Assembly (NCBI GenBank): GCA_008921705.1
Contig: VFFE01007795.1
Location: forward strand, 883,811 to 947,810
Direction of reading: 5' to 3'
Length of the DNA: 64,000 nt
Origin: Burhinus oedicnemus
Taxonomy: Eukaryota > Chordata > Aves > Charadriiformes > Burhinidae
Position numbers and translations under genes: made by a program. Of this stretch, positions 59,700-64,000 are shown in pieces. Within the stretch, counting starts at the first letter, position 1; each line of letters starts with the position of its first letter. The notes under the pieces were generated by a model that saw only the letters and a list, made by a program, of their open reading frames with translations, made no database searches and was not told the DNA's origin.

Positions 59700-59996
59700 T
59701 GTGTGTGGTAACAGCTTACTCATAGGAAAATGCCGACAAGCCCAGGAAACACGCGCAACATTAAAAAATGGAAAGGTGATGGGAGAGGCATGAGCAACCC
59801 CCCACGTCACTCCACCTCTGCTCATCACAGGAGAAGAAAACTGCTTCAGAGAAGATCATACGCCTCCAAAAGGCTCGCTGCAATGTGCAAAGGAAAGGAT
59901 GTTTCAGGAAATATTTTTCACCCTCTGCATACTGGGGACGGTGGAGCCAAGCAGCACAGGGAAAGGCCAATGCAAACGCCACGGGGGTTGGTGTGA

Positions 59997-60024
59997 GGGA
60001 GGGTGGAGGGGGCCAGCACGGGGG
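59997..60024 (+). other. Canonical G-quadruplex motif
   Basis: Four G-runs of 3, 3, 5 and 5 separated by loops of 1 (A), 4 (TGGA) and 7 (CCAGCAC) bases fit the G3+N1-7 rule. The structure would form on the plus strand. Function unknown; such motifs are frequent in GC-rich avian DNA. Confidence 0.85.
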
Positions 60025-60420
60025 CTGTTGAGGGAAAGACACCAGGTATGCATCCCTCTGCCCACAAATCCAGAGAGGGGAGTCCATCAGAAAAGCCCCA
60101 GGGGCTGCGTTACTCTCGTCATACCCCCGACCACAAAAAAGTTTTGCTAGAAACTCCACGCAATGACTCATTGCAATGACGCAATGACTTTGCTCTTGGG
60201 TGCTTGTCCATGTGCCAGTGGGTGGCACAGGGAGCCTGGGCTGGTCGAACCAGAAATGTGTGCGAGTCCTGGCAGAAAACAGTGGGCTGAGGTGGCATGG
60301 GAAGCCAACAGTCCCATGGGAGCACCCAGACAATTTGCTGTGCCAGGCAGAGAATCCACACTGCTGCCTCCGTGGCACCTGCCGCGGCATGAGGCAGCGA
60401 GCGGCCACCTGCTGCCCCAT

Positions 60421-60450
60421 GGCATGGCACGGCACGGCATGGCTTGGCAG
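60421..60450. repeat. Short GGCAT/GGCAC pentamer repeat
   Basis: Consecutive units ggcat, ggcac, ggcac, ggcat, ggctt and ggcag run from 60421 to 60450. A small diverged pentamer microsatellite. Confidence 0.8.
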
Positions 60451-62345
60451 GCTGGCAGGGCACTGGCATCCCTGACAGGCACAACCGCATCCCTGGCCAC
60501 ACCATGGGCATCTGCTCTGCCCTCCCTGCGCAAGACAAAACGTCCGGGGTCAGCCCCTGCCTGCTCTCCTGCCTGAAGCTGCCTGCAGGGATTTGGCTAA
60601 TACCTGCACTGCACAGTGACGGCTGCTCAGACACGGGCTGCCACGAGGTCCTTAATTACAATCTCTGTTGTCCTTCAAAGGCACTCGTACGCTAGGTATT
60701 CGCTGTAGAGAAAGCAGGGAGGGAAAACTGTGTTTGTGGGGGGAAAAAGAGCATTTGGAAAGCCGAGCAGACACGCTGCTCCCGTGTGCGGTGGATGTGT
60801 CACCCTGTGCTGAAAGCAGCAGAAAGCACAGACCCTGAGAGCCACAGGGAAATGTTGAGTGGAGAAGCTCTGTGACATCACCCATCACTGACAGGGGAGA
60901 AGGACCTAGCACCCTGGGACACAAGTGGTAATGGCCCCCAGAGGCCACCAGCCCACCATGGCCGTGCCCAGCCCCAGGCTTGCGTCACAGCCCAGTGAGG
61001 GTGGGAGAGGGGTTTAAGAGAGGACCGAGTTGTGCAGATGTTGGAATAAATGTGACCTCCCCTTCCTGAGCACCAAGGCTGGCACCAGCACATGCAGGCA
61101 GGCGCCCAGGGCCGCAGGGCTCATGCCCAACCAGCAAAACCACTGAGAAGCCGCACAGTCACCCGCTCCACCAGCTTCCAGATGTGTCTCTCCAAATTTG
61201 TTAGCCAGACTGTCCCTGGAAACCAAAACCTGAACTTGGACTGAAGCCAGGATGTTGTTTTTCTGCTTTCTGTGCTTTTGGAAGAGAACTTCTCATTCTT
61301 TTTATTCATAGAGCTGCTAAATGACAGGGTGAATTTATCATTAAATTCTAATTTACTCAACCCTACCCCCCCCATTTATTTGACTGTGCTTTGTGAATTG
61401 TAAAGTGTGACCCACAAAAGGACAAAACAGAGATAGGACGGTGGTCAGTTCAGCACCTTCAGCACACGTGTGCTCTTTGCAGGACCATAATCACTGCCCA
61501 GCTCTTCCCGAAAGGTGACATCTGCCAGGGTAATTAGGGCAGGTCCATGCTTGGTACCAGGCAGCCCTGCCTCACCACAGGTCTGCTCCAGATAATGAAC
61601 TCAGTCAAGCTGTTAAGAGACATGCTTTCCTACCAAGCCATCAAGAATTAATGGGGAAGAAATTAGTGTTTCCTAGCTGACACTAGAGAAAGAAATGGTA
61701 TTTTCCCATTTTATCAGTCACAGACTCTCTGCTGACTGTAGGGATACCATGCTGGCACTGAAAAAAGCCGCTGGGAGTGTTGCAAACCAGCAGTGGTAAG
61801 GGAAATGTCCAGCCCTACTTCTCCGTTCCCAGGCTGCGTTTACATCAAGAGCAGTCTCTGATGGGGCTGGTTGGGAATTTTCTCTTGGAATGGTTTCTCT
61901 CTAAATATGCAGTTTTGTTTTATAAGCAGTCAGAGAAATTAAAACGGAAGTAGTGGCTTCGCCACCGCATGACCTAGGGGCTGTTTCTGAGCTGGCATGA
62001 GCGACCTCTCCCAAGCTCTCTTCCCCATGACAGCATGGCATCCTGGGTTTTGGGGACTGGAGGCAGCTCCCTGCACGCAGGCAGGGCAGGGGGATGCGCA
62101 AGCACCCCGTGGCCGTGGGAAAGCCAGCCCCACTGCTCAGCTCCCCCGCACGGAGATTTGGCTGCCAGCCGGCTCTGCCCCCCCTTGCAATGAATTCAGG
62201 AGGTGGTGGCAAGCCCAGCGTTGCCAGCCCCAGCACTGTGGCAGTCCAAAAATTGGGCAAACTGGGGAAGGGGCAGTTGCGTCTTGCTCTCCTTGCACCG
62301 GTGCTGCTCCTGACGACCAGCTCCCCAGACATGTGGCTTTCTGAA

Positions 62346-64000
62346 CGGGAATTTCTTGTTTATGTTTTGTTTTCCTCGCACTTCAGAGAACCTCACAGAA
62401 ATGACGTCTTGCGTTTTCACCAGTTTGAGTGTTTTGGTTTGCAATGTACCTAGAAAACTGTGGAGGAAAACACACACAGCTATTTTCACCTTACTTCAGT
62501 TCAGTTTTGCTGCAGATTTTGAGCAAAAGCTGGGGTCATTTACTTCACCCTAAGCTGCTGATGTGCCAAAATACCACAGAAAGTCTATCAGCACTGCTGA
62601 AAGCAGGAAGTAGCAGAAATTTCTGGAGCAATATTGTTCTCGCAACCATTCCGGGTCAGCTCCGCAGATCCAACAGTACGAAGTTCACACGCAGTTCAAA
62701 TATTTCTTGAACAATTTTCTGGAGTGAACCTACACTGCATTTGCCATTTACTCACTGCTAGGTCTTTATAATACAAGGGGTGTTGGCTGCCTCTTAAGTT
62801 CTTCGGTTATCCCCACCTTATGCAGTAGCATATCCTCATCTCAACCTGGATCCATGCTTTCATTTACAAGAATATCTAGTCCCAAAAGGTCAGAGACTCA
62901 AGGGGCCAAGAACATAGCAGATCTCCCAGGCTTATCTTAAGTACATTTCTCAGGACAGTGAGGATGTTCTGGTCCTGAACAACCCCTAAGGTATCAGCCG
63001 GCAGGACAGATGGAAATACGCAGGCTATGGGGCTTGGTATGCTCAAGTCCTGGCTGTATAGATCTCTTCCCATTTTTCTCAGCATTTGTGATAAGGAGCT
63101 TCCAAGCAGTGACTCTTGCAAACATCTGTTGAGAGGCTTTTTTCCCAGAAATGGCAGAAAGGAGAGAGGAGAAACACTTCAATGAAAAGAAAACCTGTTG
63201 ATGAAAATGCTGACTGAGTGTGGTCAGCTAACTCCAGGTATTCTGGGAGCCAAAGAGTAGTGTTGTGCACAGCCGTTTTCCCGACAATTCATGCCCCCAT
63301 GCCCAGCCCGTAGTCCAGCAGGTATTGATTGCTGGAGCTCTTCTGGGACAGACAGCACTGAGGTACTTCAGGTTCAATGCTCCTTTCTATATTCCTTGGC
63401 ACTGACAAGTCTATTTTGAGTCCTGCAGCATCTAAGGGAATCAGCAGGACAATAATATTCATCTGGCTTTGGAAAACTTGGGTTAAATTAAGCATTCAAG
63501 TGGATCATCTCCAAGCACGGACACTTGTAGATTATCACCGAATCCTTTGCTTATTCCTGATGGTAGACAGATGGATCTCCATTTGTGATAGCCTAATACT
63601 TCCCCTCAGCAAATCACTGTTACAGTTTCTTACAATTTTCCTGTGTGGGATACTTGTCTTGGGATCTATGTTCTTGGATGTTTTGGCTGACTGATTCGTT
63701 CATATTAAAAATGAGGTCAGGAAAAATATTCCTTGCTTTGCCATTACAAAATAAAAAATCAGGGATTTTTTGATGAGTTCTGTTGTCTTGTGATTTGCAG
63801 TGGAGACAGAAAATCAGGCTTGTGACTTAAGGTCACAAAATCTCAACCTAGGGAAGTCGATACATTTTCTGTTTATTATTCTTTGTTTGTTTCTTATATA
63901 TAAGGAGGAATTGACTTAACAAAATCTCAAAAAAAACCTTAAAGATTTGCAAAGTCCAGCAATCAGATGTTAGAAATGGCCAGGATTTAGGCTTTCTGTC
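62346..64000. other. Unassigned unique DNA
   Basis: No gene or repeat recognised. A CRE-like TGACGTC lies at 62402-62408. Frames at 62356-62710 and 63377-63694 (105 codons, hydrophobic C-terminus) have no domain or context. Confidence 0.5.

Larger units (their letters stand above)
59700..62345. other. GC-rich block with overlapping chance frames and G-rich motifs
   Basis: High GC content with frames of 60 to 224 codons in nearly every phase on both strands between 59730 and 60948 and again at 61901-62344. The mutual overlap argues against coding. The block contains a G-quadruplex motif at 59997-60024 and a short (GGCAY)n-like repeat at 60421-60450. No domain recognised. Confidence 0.5.

Noticed and set aside
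59761..60435. 224-codon minus-strand frame
   Set aside because: It opens with GTG inside a pentamer repeat, overlaps several other long frames and has no domain. Chance in GC-rich DNA is sufficient.
1..64000. CRISPR arrays, operons, ribosome-binding sites, plasmid or phage features
   Set aside because: No regularly spaced repeats of suitable length and no prokaryotic gene organisation; the repeat content is avian.

Overview
The window is nuclear DNA from a vertebrate, almost certainly a bird. The evidence is the repeat content: every interspersed repeat I can identify is a CR1 LINE, and two of the three younger copies end in the short ATTCTATG-type tail typical of avian CR1 elements (the third has a degraded version). 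There is no sign of bacterial gene organisation: no operons, no dense long reading frames, no rRNA or tRNA genes and no CRISPR array. A 932-base run of N sits inside a purine-rich repeat, as expected for a draft assembly gap.

I see no convincing protein-coding exon of a host gene. The only reading frames with recognisable protein homology are fragments of CR1 reverse transcriptase (ORF2). The other open frames are short (under about 225 codons), often lack an ATG, and occur in several overlapping frames where the DNA is GC-rich, as chance predicts. The window is therefore best read as intergenic DNA or the inside of a large intron.

Layout. 1-2.4 kb: unassigned. 2.4-3.1 kb: 5'-truncated CR1 (+). 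3.1-16 kb: mostly unique, AT-rich DNA with several stretches that look like conserved noncoding elements (8.6-9.5, 14.6-15.1, 15.8-16.25 kb) and small tandem repeats (11.5, 12.4 kb). 16.3-20 kb: GC-richer block with many overlapping spurious frames. 20-26.9 kb: unique DNA with possible enhancer-like stretches. 26.9-28.0 kb: an old, heavily decayed CR1 (+). 28.9-29.6 kb: a younger CR1 (-) whose ORF2 3' end is still open. 29.6-43.5 kb: unique DNA, including an AT-rich block with a (TAAAA)13 microsatellite next to a sharp switch to GC-rich sequence at 33.3 kb, and enhancer-like stretches at 32.6, 36.9, 39.8, 40.5-41.3 and 42.3 kb. 43.5-43.7 kb: a T12A20 tract, a splice-acceptor-like site and a small CpG cluster. 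44.0-44.36 kb: another CR1 tail (+). 44.4-54.8 kb: mostly unassigned. 54.8-55.95 kb: purine pentamer repeats, assembly gap and poly(A). 56.6-57.3 kb: a second old CR1 (+). 57.3-64 kb: unique DNA with a GC-rich block at 59.7-62.3 kb that holds a canonical G-quadruplex motif.

No gene system or pathway can be assembled from this window. The best leads are the candidate regulatory stretches, a few small reading frames worth a conservation test, the two ancient CR1 remnants, and local DNA structures (perfect inverted repeat, G-quadruplex motif, T/A tract, purine repeat at the gap). I did not find a new biological system, and the regulatory calls are inference from sequence texture that needs alignment to other birds.
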